Below, in pieces: positions 12,681 to 25,240 of a DNA stretch of 64,000 nucleotides. The stretch's first letter is position 1. The number at the start of each line of letters is the position of its first letter. A program made the translations under genes and the position numbers. The DNA lies in NCBI GenBank assembly GCA_012295275.1, contig CM022671.1:8853386-8917385 (forward strand), in the 5' to 3' direction. The notes below the pieces were generated by a model. The model was given only the letters and a program-made list of their open reading frames with translations, had not been told where the DNA came from and made no database searches. The DNA comes from Chrysomallon squamiferum. Lineage: Eukaryota; Mollusca; Gastropoda; Neomphalida; Peltospiridae.

Positions 12681-13311
12681 AATTTCATTTCGATCTGTCT
12701 TGAAACAGAGCATTACAATAAAAATTCAGATTTCAGCAGGGATAAAATTCAATGGCTTTAGCTCATTATGGTCTAAAACCCTTACTAAAACATACTGTTT
12801 CAAAATCTGTGTTACGTATACTGGCCAGTATATATACATGTGTTTATAAAGTAAAATTAGTTTTAGTATGAACAAATATGTGTGTGTGTGTGTGTGTGTC
12901 TATGCCCTACCTTTTCTGAAAATATGGATCTGCTCAGTGACAAAAACATCTGAATAATTTTTACTAAAATAACATAAATTACTGTCTAAAATAATATCTC
13001 CATTACTGCTCTGTATTTTTGTTTCCAGCTACAGAAAGTTCAATATTATTTTTTCCTTAATTCCATCTGAAACATCACAGATGCACATTTTTCTTCATCT
13101 TCTCCATAATTTTAACTGAAAATAGACAGCCACCTTCAATTAAAAGAAGAAGTTTCTTGAAGCAGAATTATTTAAGTGAATTTCAGCTTTTGTAATAACT
13201 GGGTTATTTCTCTAAGAGGATCATCAAAGATCTTTGAAGACTGACACAGATTGAGATAAGACATCAATGAAGGTCCAGAAAATTTAGTCTTTTTTTCAAA
13301 AATTATTATAT

Positions 13312-16300
13312 TTGTGTGTGTCTCTAAATCTGAATGCTTGTATGTGTCTCTGTCTAGTTCTGTATGTCTCTGTGTCTCTGTCTAGTTCTGAATGTGTCTG
13401 TCTAGTTCTGTATGTCTGTGTGTCTCTGTCTAGCTCTGTATGTCTGTGTGTGTCTAGTTCTAGTTCTGTATGTCTGTGTGTGTCTGAATATGTCTGTTTA
13501 GTTGTGGATGTCTGTCTGTCTCTGTCTAGTTCTTAATGTGTCTGTCTAGTTCTGTATGTCTGTTTGTCTAGTTCTGAATATGTCTGTATGTCTGTCTGTC
13601 TCTGTCTAGTTCTGTCTGTCTAGTTCTGTATGTGTGTGTCTGTCTAGTTCTGTATGTCTGTGTGTCTGTCTAGTTCTGTATGTCTGTGTCTCTGTCTGTT
13701 CTAGTTGTGTCTGTCTATGTGTCTGTATGTGTCTGTCTAGTTCTGTATGACTGTGTCTGTCTAGTTCTGTATGTCTGTGTGTCTGTCTAGTTCTGTATGT
13801 CTGTGTGTCTGAGTTAGTTCTGTGTATGTCTCTGTATGTCTGTGTGTGTGTCTGTCTAGTTCTGTATGGCTGTGTGTCTGTCTAGTTCTGTATGTCTGTA
13901 GTTCTGTCTAGTTCTGAATGTGTCTGTCTAGTTCTGTATTGCTGTGTGTGTCTGTGTGGATGTCTAGTTCTGTATGTCTGTGTGTCTGTCTAGTTCTAGT
14001 TCTCTGTGTGTAGTTCTGTCTAGTTCTGTATGTCTGTCTCTGTCTAGTTCTGAATGTGTGTGTCTGTCTAGTTCTGTATGTCTGTCTCTGTCTAGTTCTG
14101 TATGGCTGTGTGTCTAGTTCTGTATGTCTGTGTGTCTGTAGTTGTCTAGTTCTGTATGTGTCTGTCTAGTTCTGTATGGCTGTGTGTGTGTCTAGTTCTG
14201 TATGGCTGTGTGTCTCTAGTTCTGTGTTCTGTATGGCTGTCTAGTTCTGTATGGCTGTGTGTCTGTCTAGTTCTGTATGGCTGTGTGTGTGTGTCTGTCT
14301 AGTTCTGAATGGCTGTGTCTGTCTAGTTCTGTATGGTGTCTGGTAGTTCTGTATGGCTGTGTGTGTCTGTCTAGTTCTGTATGGCTGTGTGTCTGTCTAG
14401 TTCTGTCTGTGTGTGTGTCTAGTTCTGAATGGCTGTGTGTCTGTCTAGTTCTGTATGGCTGTGTGTCTCTGTCTAGTTCTGAATGTGTCTGTCTAGTTCT
14501 GTATGGCTGTGTGTCTGTAGTTCTGTATGGCTGTCTGTCTGTCTAGTTCTGTGTGTCTGTCTAGTTCTGTATGGTGTGTGTGTCTGTCTAGTTCTGTCTT
14601 TCTAGTTCTGTATGTTTGTGTGTCTAGTTCTGTATGGCTGTGTGTCTGTCTAGTTCTACTTCTCTATGGATGTGTGTCTGTCTAGTTCTGGATGTCTGTG
14701 TGTGTGTCTGGTTCTGTTCTGTATGTCTGTGTGTCTGTCTAGTTCTGTATGGCTGTGTGTGTCTACTTCTGGATGTCTGTGTGTCTGTCTAGTTCTGTAT
14801 GGCTGTGTGTGTCTGTCTAGTTCTGTATGGCTGTGTGTCTAGTTCTGTATGGCTGTGTGTGTCTGTCTAGTCTAGTTCTGTATGGCTGTGTGTGTGTCTC
14901 ATTCTAGTTCTGTATGGTGTGTGTGTCTGTCTAGTTCTCTGTATGGTTCTGTATGGCTGTGTGTCTGTCTAGTTCTGTATGTCTGTGTGTCTGTCTAGTT
15001 CTGTATGGCTGCTGTGTCTGTCTAGTTCTGTGTCTGGTTCTGTATGCTGTGTCTGTCTAGTTCTGTGTGGCTGTGTGTCTCTTTCTAGTTCTGTATGTCT
15101 AGTTCTGTGTGTGTGTCTAGTTCTGTATGGCTGTGTGTCTGTCTAGTTCTGTATGGCTCTGTGTCTCTTTCTAGTTCTGTATGTTTGTGTGTCTGTCCAT
15201 TCTGTATGTCTGTGTGTCTGTCTAGTTTTGTATGGCTGTGTCTCGTCTAGTTCTGTAGTTCTGTGTCTGGCTGTGTGTCTGTCTAGTTCTGTATGGCTGT
15301 GTGTGTCTGTCTAGTTCTGTATGGCTGTGTGTTCTGTATCTGTGTTCTGTTCTGTCTGTCTTTGTAGTTCTGTTCTGTATGTCTGTGTGTCTGTCTCTAG
15401 TTCTGTATGGCTGTGTGTCTGTCTAGTTCTGTATGTCTGTGTCTGTTCTAGTTCTAGTTCTGTATGGCTGTCTCTAGTTCTGTATGGCTGTGTGTCTAGT
15501 TCTAGTTCTGTCTGCCTAGTTCTGTATGTCTGTGTATGTGTCTGTCTAGTTCTGTATGGCTGTGTGTCTGTCTAGTTCTGTATGGCTGTGTGTCTGTCTA
15601 GTTGTGTCTGACTAGTTCTGTATGGCTGTGTGTCTCTGTCTAGTTCTGTATGGCTGTGTGTCTAGTTGTCTAGTTCTGTATGTTCTGTGTGTGTGTCTGT
15701 CTAGTTCTGTGGCTGTGTGTCTGTCTAGTTCTGTATGGCTGTGTGTCTGTCTGTCTAGTTCTGTATGGCTGTGTGTCTGTCTAGTTCTGTGTCTGTCTAG
15801 TTCTGTATGGCTGTGTGTCTGTCTAGTTCTGTATGGCTGTGTCTGTCTAGTTCTGTCTGTGTGTCTGTAGTTCTGTATGGCTGTGTGTCTGTCTAGTTCT
15901 GTATGGCTGTGTGTCTCTAGTTCTGTATGGCTGTGTGTGTCTGTCTGTCTGTCTAGTTCTGTATGGCTGTGTGTCTGTCTAGTTCTGTATGGCTGTGTCT
16001 GTGTGTGTGTGTCTGTCTAGTTCTGTATGTCTGTGTGTGTGTAGTTCTGTTCTGTATGTTCTATATGTGTGTCTAGTTCTGTATGTCTGTGTGTCTGTCT
16101 AGTTCTGTATGTCTGTGTGTCTGTCTAGTTCTGTATGGCTGTGTCTGTCTAGTTCTGTGTGTCTCTGTGTGTCTGTCTAGTTTTGTATGTCTCTGTCTCT
16201 GTCTAATTCTATATGTATCTTGTTCTATATTTCTGTCTGTCTGTCTAGTTCTGTATGTCTGTGTGTCTGTCTGTCTAGTTCTGTATGTCTGTGTGTCTGT

Positions 16301-16620
16301 GTATAATTCTGTATGTTTGTGTGTCTCTATATAGTTCTGTATTCTGTGTGTGTGTTTATGTCTAGTTCTGTATGTCTGTGTGTCTAGTTCTGTATGTGTA
16401 TCTCTGACTAGTTCAGTATGTCTGTGTTGGTCTCTGTATAATTCTGTATGTTTGTGTCTCTATATAGTTCTGTATTTCTGTGTGTTTTTCTGTATAGTTC
16501 TGTGTGTCTGTGTGTGCCTCTGATTAGATCTGTCTCATTCTATATGTCTGTGTGACTCTGTCTAGTTCTGTGTCTGTGTGTCTCTATTTCTGTATTTCTG
16601 TATTGTCTGTGTATGTCTCA
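13312..16620. repeat. Large minisatellite, about 3.3 kb, TAGTTCTGTATG(T/G)CTGTGTG type
   Basis: More than a hundred variants of a core of about 26 bp (TAGTTCTGTATGGCTGTGTG plus TCTGTC) run without break. The unit length varies through gain or loss of GT, CTGT and TAGTTC pieces. The right half favours GGCTGTGTG and the left part GTCTGTGTG. All + strand open frames inside (S/V/L/C-rich strings) are repeat translations that shift frame from copy to copy, so they are not genes. Beyond about 16200 the repeat decays, then ends in a (TG)n run at 16655-16690. Confidence 0.95.
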
Positions 16621-16654
16621 AGTGAGGGTTATTAGGGGTGTCTGTGTGTGTTCG

Positions 16655-16655
16655 T

Positions 16656-16690
<35 letters not shown>
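16655..16690. repeat. TG microsatellite
   Basis: Pure (TG)n of about 17 units immediately after the large minisatellite. Confidence 0.9.
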
Positions 16691-16692
<2 letters not shown>

Positions 16693-18437
16693 CAAGTGAA
16701 TACACTAAGTGTGTCTGTGTGTTCATGTATGTATTCAAATGAAGTTAGTGGGTGTGTGGATGTATGTATGTATGTTAATTTGTTGTCTGAGTAAGTTTAA
16801 GACATCAGAAGAATGTAAAGTAAAATGTTAAAAATTGCTAACCTTGGAAATGTTGCAGTCTGCACACTAATCATTTTGACATTTTCTTTTATTTGTATTT
16901 TTCATTTAGCATCAGTGACACATAAAATTACTGTTAATTTGCAGCTGTAATTTAAACTGACAAAAGGGGCTTTGGTTCATCAAGAAGACATTTTTAGGAA
17001 AAGAAATCAACATTAGTTAACATGTAAATCCTGTCACATTGTTTAATTCAAAATAGTTTATGGTTTAGATTTGATATAGATAACAACAATCTATGTCATG
17101 TGGCTTGGTAACTTAGAACTGTTAAGTTTTTTTTATATATAGAATATTTGTATATGTATTTGGATATATGTGTGTATGTGTGTGAGAGTGTCTGTGTGTG
17201 TGTGTATGTGGGTGTGTGTCTGTGTGACTGTATGACTGACTGTGTTTGTCGGTTTAATTGATAATAGTTTAAGAAAAGATTAAATTTCATGCAATAACTA
17301 ACTATTGGTGACTGTTTATGTAAAATCTTCATTAATATTATTTGTGTTAGCAGTCAGATGTTCAAGTAGTGTATATTTATGTTATAATCCTGATAGTTCA
17401 ATCCATGAGAAATATTGGAATAAAATATGTGTGAATGAATAAATGAGTGAATGAATAAAATTTAATGAGCAGTGTATTTTATACCAATGGTAATTTGGTA
17501 TTTTCTTGTAAATGATGACCTAAGAAATGTACCATGGGCCATTATTCTTAACATTTCAGCAGTAAAAAATCTTTGATATATACCCTTCCATGTACAGCAA
17601 GGTTATGAACGATAATGATTGTGGTGACACACTGTAAACCAGTGTTTCTATACCAGCTAAATCTCTGACTTCAGCAAACAACCAGAACAACAACAACAAA
17701 ATTGCCCAGAATGTTAAACTTGAAACAGAGAAAGATCTAAGCACGAAAAATAAGTTAAAATTCAAATTGCCAGGGATTAATGGACTCTGTGTGGTTTTAA
17801 AGTATTTAACGTGATTGCTTCTATGGACTATTGAACTATTAATTCTCAGCAGCTGAGCTATATCCTGATCCCATAGATTCTAAATGACATTTTATGGCTG
17901 CTGCGCCTATTTTCCTGCCCCCTCACAAAGGCAAAGAGGGAATCCACCACAACAGACAGGTGCTTTACATCAAGTAAAAGATATGTTGGGAAATGAATTC
18001 GATCTACTTGATGTGGAATACATCTGCTTTGCCTCTATTGACCATTAAATGTGTACAGAGGAAATGTAAAATTCACATTGATTCTTTAATGTGTATCCCT
18101 CCACTCACTGGTTATCTCTTATTTCTCTCAGCAGTCACATTAATCTGCAGACATTCCACATGAAAATTAAAACAAAATATATAGATATGTGTCTGTGTCT
18201 CTGTCTGATTATATCTCTGTGTGTCTGTATACATATAAGCATATATATTTTTAAAAATTGTTTTGTCATATGTTTTTTCATAAGACTGAAAGAGTTATGT
18301 AAATGTACACATTTATTTATGTGGATGTAATTATATATACAAACCATACATACACATAATAATTTATATATATATAAACACAATTACACACCTTTCTACC
18401 AATATCCATAAGTACATGTATCTAAGCAAACATACTT

Positions 18438-18438
18438 A

Positions 18439-18504
<66 letters not shown>

Positions 18505-18660
18505 TACATACATATACACATACATACATGCAAATATAGATTCAGGCATGCAAACACATGAATGCACACAAACACACACACACACACATATATATATATA
18601 CACACAATACAAATGGACAGACACATGAACATGCACATTCATACACACACACAAATATTT
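18438..18660. repeat. CA microsatellite with CATA flank
   Basis: Pure (CA)n of about 30 units at 18438-18498, then CATACATA and further CA/TA runs to about 18655. The overlapping minus-strand frames made of C/V are artefacts. Confidence 0.95.
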
Positions 18661-19144
18661 ATAAATTGAATCATTTTTCTGTATTCTTTCATCAACACAC
18701 TTGATGTGAAGTCAGAGTAACCTGTGTGTACCAGACAACAAGTTAAACAGCCCCTGACATTCTGCTTGTTATTCATTTGCAAGTAAATGAAGAAATTCTG
18801 CAGGGACTTGTTCCTGTATTAGCTGGCTTCTCAAATTAGAATCCAAAGATTTAAATAAAATAAAATAAAAATGTTTAATGATTTCTCTCTCACTCTCTCA
18901 AAAAATACAACTGTATTAATTCCAGTCAGTTGCAAGAATCATTTCAGATTAGAAATCTAAATCACACAGATTTGTGTTGTTGTTTTTTTCTCTTACAAAT
19001 GTATTTAGGTTTGCACACAAAAAGTGTAGAACTGAATAAAAAGAAATTAAAAATATCCCGAGTTATTCGTGCTTCTAATATGAATGAGTATCTGACTTTA
19101 ACAAGGTAATTACCTGCTTTAATCAAAATTTATTTGTGAAAATC

Positions 19145-19436
19145 AAACCCTGTAGTTCTGTAATTAGATCACAGACCTGATGGTTTCAGGATCAATCCTC
19201 TTTAATGTCATCAATGAACTATTCTCTATTCCTGCTGGTGCTCCTCAACTGGTTTTCAAAGGTTTTAGCATGGATTGTCCAGTCTATGGGAAGATGCTTC
19301 TGAAACATCCAATATTGCTGTTGGAAAAATATGGTAGGTTTCTTGCATGTAAAGACAGAGCTGATATATCAAAAAACCAAATATTCGCCATCCAGTAATC
19401 AATTATATACCTCAGCTTAAAAAATAATAACAAACA
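19145..19436 (+). mobile_element. Molluscan tRNA-derived SINE, near full length, second tail type
   Basis: Box B-like CAGGATCAATCCTC lies at about 19187-19200. It is followed by ACTATTCTCTATTCCTGCTG, GTGCTCCTCAACTGGTTTTC and AAAGGTTTTAGCATGG, then CCAGTCTATGGGAAGATGC and TTGCTGTTGGAAAAATATGG. The end, TATATCAAAAAACCAAATAT then CCATCCAGTAATCAATTA, fits a second 3' variant of the family (TGTCAAAATTACCAAATG and CATCCAATAGCC, from memory). The 72-codon open frame over it is fortuitous. Confidence 0.78.
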
Positions 19437-19724
19437 TGTATTATGAAAATTAATTGGGTCTGGTCAATATCTTTGTTGACTCCTTTGCAGTTCAGACATA
19501 TTTGTTGATGTTTTAATGACATTTTCCAAGCCCACAAATACATATTTTTGTACATGTCAATGACAATTTCCTGTTTAATACATAATGGCTGCAACTGACT
19601 GTTCATTATTATGTTATTTCAGTGAGACCTGTCACTGATGTCACAGACTTGTTTCAGATATCTGTTACTACACGTGGCTTTCATGGTCACATACAAAAAC
19701 ATTTTTTTACTACTACACCAGTAG

Positions 19725-19812
19725 CTGTTACTGTTGTTGTAGTAGTAGTAGTGCTAATAGCAACATCTACTAGTACTCTTGCTTATGCTGCCTCTGCTAC
19801 TACTACTACTAG
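19725..19812. repeat. Degenerate GTA/CTA trinucleotide cluster
   Basis: GTTGTAGTAGTAGTAGT changes to ACTAGTACT and then CTACTACTACTACTA, so the repeated trinucleotide inverts strand within 90 bases. Confidence 0.8.
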
Positions 19813-20639
19813 GTCATTAATTTGGAAAAATATGTATTGATAAGTCAGATGAGGCAAAAGATCAGAAAGGCAAACAGACTAGAGCTGGTAATAGTAAGAA
19901 ACATGCAATATTTGTCTTTCTGACTCTAACATACAGCATCCATATGTCTTTCTGACAGAAGAGTTATGAACTGAAATAGAAAAAAAGTTAATTTAACTAA
20001 TCCATATATTCTACAACCTTTTAAAACACTGATTAACAGACATCACGCAGTGTTTAATGTTGGGTATCTGTTGCTAGGTGATGCAGTGTCATTTAAACAA
20101 ATAGGAAGCTCTGAGTTGTTTTTTCCTCATTAAAGTGCTTCTGTAAAAACACACAATATGGCTGAGACAACGAAGCTAACAAGACAGAATGGGAGATTAT
20201 TTGTATCACCATTAACTGGTGATGAACATATGTTTTGTATGATGAAGGAAAACTGTTTTTCCAGTAATTTTTTCAGTACATGTCACACTGGTAATCTGAT
20301 CTAATGTCTTTATTCTTGTACTTTTGTTTATATTCTTAGTTTGTAATGTTTTTTATTAACCCCTTCAGCAAAAGTAAATAAATAAATAAATTAGAAAAAA
20401 ACAAGAAAAAACAAGAAAAAAAATGAAACAACAACAACCCCCAAAAAAAACCCAACAAGTCTATAATTTATAAAATGGTAAAATTTGAACATTGAAAAGA
20501 ACGTATAATGTATATCCATTTTAAATGATTTATTAATTTTTAATAATAATGATAATGATAACACTAAAAATAACAACAATATAAGTAATAGCAGTGCAGT
20601 AGAAACAGTATCATGTAATATCTAATGTGTCATCATAGT

Positions 20640-20765
20640 GATCACTTGTTGTAGTAGTCAGAGATATGAGGATACTAGTAATAGTAGCAGAGGCTGAAGG
20701 TATTAGTCAAAATAATGCTACTAGTAGAATCATAGTAATTTTTTTCAGTAATAATGGTAGTAATA
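20640..20765. repeat. Degenerate TAG/GTA trinucleotide cluster
   Basis: Scattered GTAGTAGT, TAGTAATAGTAGC and ACTAGTAG motifs. It is one of several such clusters in this intron. Confidence 0.6.
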
Positions 20766-21099
20766 TTTTATGAAAATCATGACTGCAAAATATTACCATA
20801 TTTTTCTGATCTTTTTTCTTTTACAAAATATTTTCTTATCTTTATCTACTCCCCCTTGATATAAAATATGGAATATTCCAATTAAGTATTTTTTCAGTGA
20901 GCATGTTGTTTGATGTAAGTGTTGAGTCTTGGCAATCAAGGACTTTGTTCACACTGATAAGAGTCAATTAAGAGAAAACAGGAATCACAAAACAAACAGA
21001 CTGTCTGTCTCCAGATGGTTCTTCAGAGGTCTTGTACGGAATACTGTCAAGTCTTTTTTTCAAAAATCATTCATTCATAGGTCCAGTGGAGAAGTGCAA

Positions 21100-21262
21100 C
21101 TATTGTAGTATTGGCAGCAGTGTTCACAGCAGTGTTGTTTTAGTAACAGTGATAGTAGTAATCGTACTTTTGCTCCTTCTATATAATGATCTCATCTTTT
21201 TAAAACTTGTACATTTTTCATTCAAAGATCTAGTAGAGGATTATTTTATGAGCATGCTAACT

Positions 21263-21304
<42 letters not shown>

Positions 21305-21550
21305 AGTGTTAGTGGTGATTCTGTTCTCTACTGAATAATTTTTAAAAATAATCCTTCATATGTAAATCCAGTGGAAAAATGTATCTAGTGTATGTAACTG
21401 TAGTAGTAGTTCTGCAGTAGTTCTATAGTAGTAGCAGTTACTGTGTTGTAGTACAAGTATTAAAATCAGTGATGGAGTAGAAGGAGGAGTAATAGTGATG
21501 GCACTACAGTACTAGTAGGAGTAGCAGGAAAAGTAGATGTAGTAGTAGTG
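21100..21550. repeat. TAG trinucleotide repeat region with a pure core
   Basis: A perfect (TAG)n of about 14 units at 21262-21303 is surrounded by decayed TAG/GTA/GCA motifs across 450 bases. The valine-rich open frame ending near 21334 is the repeat in translation. Confidence 0.85.
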
Positions 21551-21595
21551 GTTGTTTGACTTCTAACTGGAAATATTGTGAAAATGACTGGCTTT

Positions 21596-21603
21596 TGACG
21601 TCA
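21596..21603. promoter_or_regulatory. Perfect CRE palindrome TGACGTCA
   Basis: This is the 8-bp CREB/ATF consensus, at the right edge of the TAG repeat region. Its two CpG cytosines are notable in this CpG-poor sequence. Function is not shown. Confidence 0.35.
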
Positions 21604-22369
21604 TGTGATGAAAAAATGTCTAAATCAAAAATTTATTGCAAATGTACTTAAAAATGCTTAAAAATAAAATAATAATCAAAAAAATATATGTATATTAAAA
21701 ATTAAAAAAGAAAACAATTCTGACTTTTAGCTTCATTAAAGAGTTTAACTTGTAGAATTAGAAAACTCCATATACCAAATGAAAAACTCTTCAAATCCGA
21801 TAAATTAATTTAAAAGAAAAAGAATTCTTAATTATAAAACCCTAAACATTCAGCAAATTACAAAATTGTATTTTTTCTTTTTAGAATTATAAAAGAAACA
21901 TTTTCAAGGAATTAGTTTTTATTATTATTTTTCAAAAGTTAATTGGTTTATTTTTTCAATTTAGAATAAAAAAAATAAAAAAAATTATATATAAATGACA
22001 TTTCACTTGACTGTTAAAATTCATTAAAAAAAACCACAGAAAACAACAAAACAATGAAATACATTGCAATTTGCTTTAGTTGTCATTAATAACTGATTAT
22101 TATTAGATATATCTCATTATCTTTTCATGATTATTTAGTTTGCAGTATATATCAAAACAAACCTGCATGTTACTCTGTTTTAATAAAACACATAGTTATT
22201 ATTGTCAACAACTTAACCAATATTTTTCATATCATTATCTTTTAACATTCATTCATAAATCATTTGATTATTTACTCATTCAACCAAAATATGATACCTA
22301 TGGAAAATTAAAAATACCACATGATGATTCATATATGTTTATAATTGTAAAAATGTGAAATATTATAGA

Positions 22370-22540
22370 ATAATGGATAATTCTAATTTTAAAAATGTGA
22401 AATTTTATACACAAGTGATATTCTACCTTTAAAAATGTGTAATTCTATATATTAATAGAGGTTCAGAATACTGAAAATGTGAAATACTATATTTTAATAG
22501 ATATTCCTAATTCTGAAAATGTGAAATACCATACACATTC
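22370..22540. repeat. Diverged tandem array, unit about 45-50 bp, 4-5 copies
   Basis: Each copy has AAAATGTGAAAT followed by TATTATA-like sequence, then ATA and TTCTAAT. Starts lie near 22350, 22392, 22433, 22475 and 22517. Confidence 0.75.
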
Positions 22541-22764
22541 ATCTTATAATTATTTTCTTTTAATCAGATATCTCAGCCCACATTTTTATACTGACACAGT
22601 AAAAACATAAAAACATCTTTAGTAATACTGATATAATTCAGCTTAATTAATGTAATTCTACCAAGAAGGCATTTTTAAATTTTATATATTATTAATAATT
22701 TTATTTTTAATTTCATATTTCTTCTATTACATAAGTCACAGATACCAGTGACTGTAGAACAAAT

Positions 22765-23033
22765 TTTATCATTACTACTACTACTGCTTTGATTATTACT
22801 ACAACTACTAATACTACCACAATTACTACTGCAACAAGTTCTAGTACTAATAATATTCATGATACTACTTCAACAACTACTACTACTGCTGCTATTATTA
22901 TTCTACTACTACTGCTACAGTTATGATTAAAACCACTAATACTTACTAATACTATAACAACTCCATTACTGTTATTATTATTATTTTTATTATTATTATC
23001 ATCATCATCATCATCATCATCATTATAAAAATA
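22765..23033. repeat. ACT/ATT/ATC compound trinucleotide region
   Basis: ACTACTACTACTGC, CAACAACTACTACTACTG and TTACTAATACTA are followed by (TTA)n and a pure (TCA)n at about 23000-23022. Minus-strand N/D/S-rich frames are artefacts. Confidence 0.85.
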
Positions 23034-23179
23034 TTGTTGATAACCAAACACTAAAAATTTAAATCATCAAATTTGGCCAAAAGGCCTGAGGCTATAAATA
23101 AAAACATATCTGCTGAAGAAGTGTGAATTGAGAAGCTGACATACTTATGACTGCATTTCACTACTGACACCCATCGCAA

Positions 23180-23198
23180 TGACATCAGGCTGACGTCA
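23180..23198. promoter_or_regulatory. Tandem CRE-like sites TGACATCA and TGACGTCA
   Basis: TGACATCA (23180-23187) is followed after three bases by a perfect TGACGTCA (23191-23198). Just upstream is ATCGCAAT, which resembles a C/EBP half-site. They sit in a non-repetitive island (about 23150-23640) within the intron of a synaptic gene. CREB/ATF binding is inferred from motif only. Confidence 0.4.
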
Positions 23199-24929
23199 GG
23201 TCTGGTTCTCTCTCAATAGCTCTGTTTGCTTACACACGGTTACTTTTAATCTAACAATCAAGAGCAAAAACTAATTTCATAGTGTTTGTAATTGAGAGAG
23301 TTCAGCACACAATGGAAATGTTTTTCACCTGAATTAACTCCAGCGAATGTAGTGCTTTCATTAGCAGAGTCAGCTGTAATGATATTTGGATATTTTTGTT
23401 TGTTTCTCGCTGGATGTATATCGTAATGGATTTTTATGGCTGGTGAAACTTGTACTATCTGCATCACGTGTTTAATCATTGCTTAAAGATAAAAACTGCT
23501 TGAAAGACAAAATCAATGGTAATGCGATATACTGATGCTGATAAAACGAAGCTTCAGTACTTTTTCATCCCACTATTGTCAGCAAGTTTGTCAATGCTGC
23601 TGGCTGGACAAAACCATTTATTTGTCAGAAATGGTTTACACTGACAGAAAAGAAAAAAGAAAAAGATAACTGAATTTCTCACTTGTAATTTTCTTTGTAG
23701 TGTTTTACTTTTGCTTTGCTTCATAATAATTTTTTATTCAAAGATTCCAAACCATTTATGCAAAGTTTTCCAAACATTTTTTTACTTTCTATGAATTTCC
23801 TGTCCACATTAAAAATTTATTTACATATTTTCAAACTATTTTCTAATTCAGAATTTCCATAACCATTATTTTTATTTAAAGATTTCCTAACCATTCTTCA
23901 GTTTACTAAATATCATTATGTTGATGACTCTATTGATAACTGATTGGTAATGATGCTAAATAGAACAATGAAGGTGATGATAATGATGCTTAAAAAAAAA
24001 TGAAGATGATGATTTTAGGATTCTGTTATCCAGTACTTCATTATTTTCATATTTTATCTTTGCATTTAATGTCAAAATAACTTAATACTAATAAATCTTT
24101 CTTGTTTGTTTTTTCAAAGAATATTATTAACCTTGCTTTTAGCTGGAGACATCAATAAGTAATTTCAAATTTGATGATTATGGATTAGTAATTAAATTAT
24201 TATTTTTCTAAAAAGAAGGACAGAAAAAAAAAGTTTCAAGTGCAAATATATTTCTATTAAGGTTGTTGAAATTTAAAAATACATTAAAAAATCCAGACCA
24301 TAATGTAATGTAAGATACTGCAGTCTAAGTCTTTATTTTATGTCTGTCTATGTGTGTGGGTGTCTGTGAAATGAGTGAATATTTGTGTAAGTTAGAATGT
24401 TTATGTTTGTATTTAGGTGTATGTATGCATTTCTAGTTTTATATAATGTGTGTGTATGTTCAATTAGTGAATATCAGTGTATATGTTTAAATTTTTTGTT
24501 TCTAGGTTGTGTATGTGTGTATTTCCGAAAATATTCTATCTGTTGGTTTTTCACTGCTTGCATGCACATATTAATCATACATTTTTTTACCTTTATCAGT
24601 TTAACTTTCTTATATAAGATATTTAACATGACACTAAGCCATTTTTTCACAATAAAAACTCATTAGGTCTGTAATTTGATCTTCTCTCTGTCACACACAT
24701 ATTAAAACTGTTGTACAGAAATAATTAGTAACAGTATCTTTATACTAACCTTCAGTAGGTAATTACTGCTTAATTAGATGTAAAAACACACCTGACACTT
24801 GCTGGGATTTGAATTTAATAGTTAAGAAGTAGGTTATGAAGTCAGTTAGAAAATAGAGATGGTGAATAATTTCATTGTATGGAAGTTAGATTATGAATCA
24901 ATGGTCACATGGACAAGAACAGCCAAATT

Positions 24930-24980
24930 GACACACGCACGCACGCACACACACACATGCACGCACACACACACACACAG
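24930..24980. repeat. CACA/CACG microsatellite
   Basis: (CA)n with several CACG units, adjoining the SINE head that follows. Confidence 0.9.
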
Positions 24981-24999
24981 AACACAGTTATTGTCTGTA

Positions 25000-25095
25000 T
25001 TTCTTAACTGTATATAGCAGTACTGAGATTTGACACCAGTATATGCCAGTCTGTCTTCAAGCCAGTGTTTTAACCATTGCACCACTTTGTGTATC
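25000..25095 (-). mobile_element. tRNA-derived SINE head, copy 1
   Basis: On the minus strand this reads TGGTGCAATGGTTAAAACAC (box A region), CTGGCTTGAAGACAG, then GGTGTCAAATCTCAGTA (box B region, + positions 25021-25037). It is a tRNA-like head of a type common in invertebrate SINEs. It belongs to a different family from the copy at 12303. Its A box is clearer than its B box. Confidence 0.65.
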
Positions 25096-25159
25096 AGATA
25101 TTATAAACTGATGTTTTGATGCTGGAAGGCATGTTTTCATTTTGATAATAAGTGTATAA

Positions 25160-25240
25160 ACCAGTGCCAGGATTTGACACCAGTAGATGCCACTCTTCAA
25201 GCCAATATCTTAACCATTGCACTACTTTGTGTATAATTGG
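25160..25240 (-). mobile_element. tRNA-derived SINE head, copy 2
   Basis: A second copy of the 25000-25095 element, about 145 bases away in the same orientation. Shared + strand blocks are GATTTGACACCAGTA, ATGCCA, CTTCAAGCCA, TTAACCATTGCAC and ACTTTGTGTAT. This is either a local tandem duplication or two insertions. Confidence 0.65.

Noticed and set aside
13312-16334. Several 74-89 codon + strand frames rich in S, V, L and C
   Set aside because: They are translations of the TAGTTCTGTATG minisatellite and change frame between copies. They have no start context and no domain.
17860-18060. Inverted ACATCAAGTA/TACTTGATGT pair as a hairpin element
   Set aside because: Only about 10 bases of stem with a wide loop, and no matching ends or target duplication, so no mobile-element call is justified.
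24780-24840. GCTGGGATTTGAATTT as a pol III box B
   Set aside because: No box A or family body could be found around it.
24891-25085. Minus-strand frame with VQWLKHW-like peptide
   Set aside because: This peptide is typical of translated tRNA-derived SINE heads and is not a gene.
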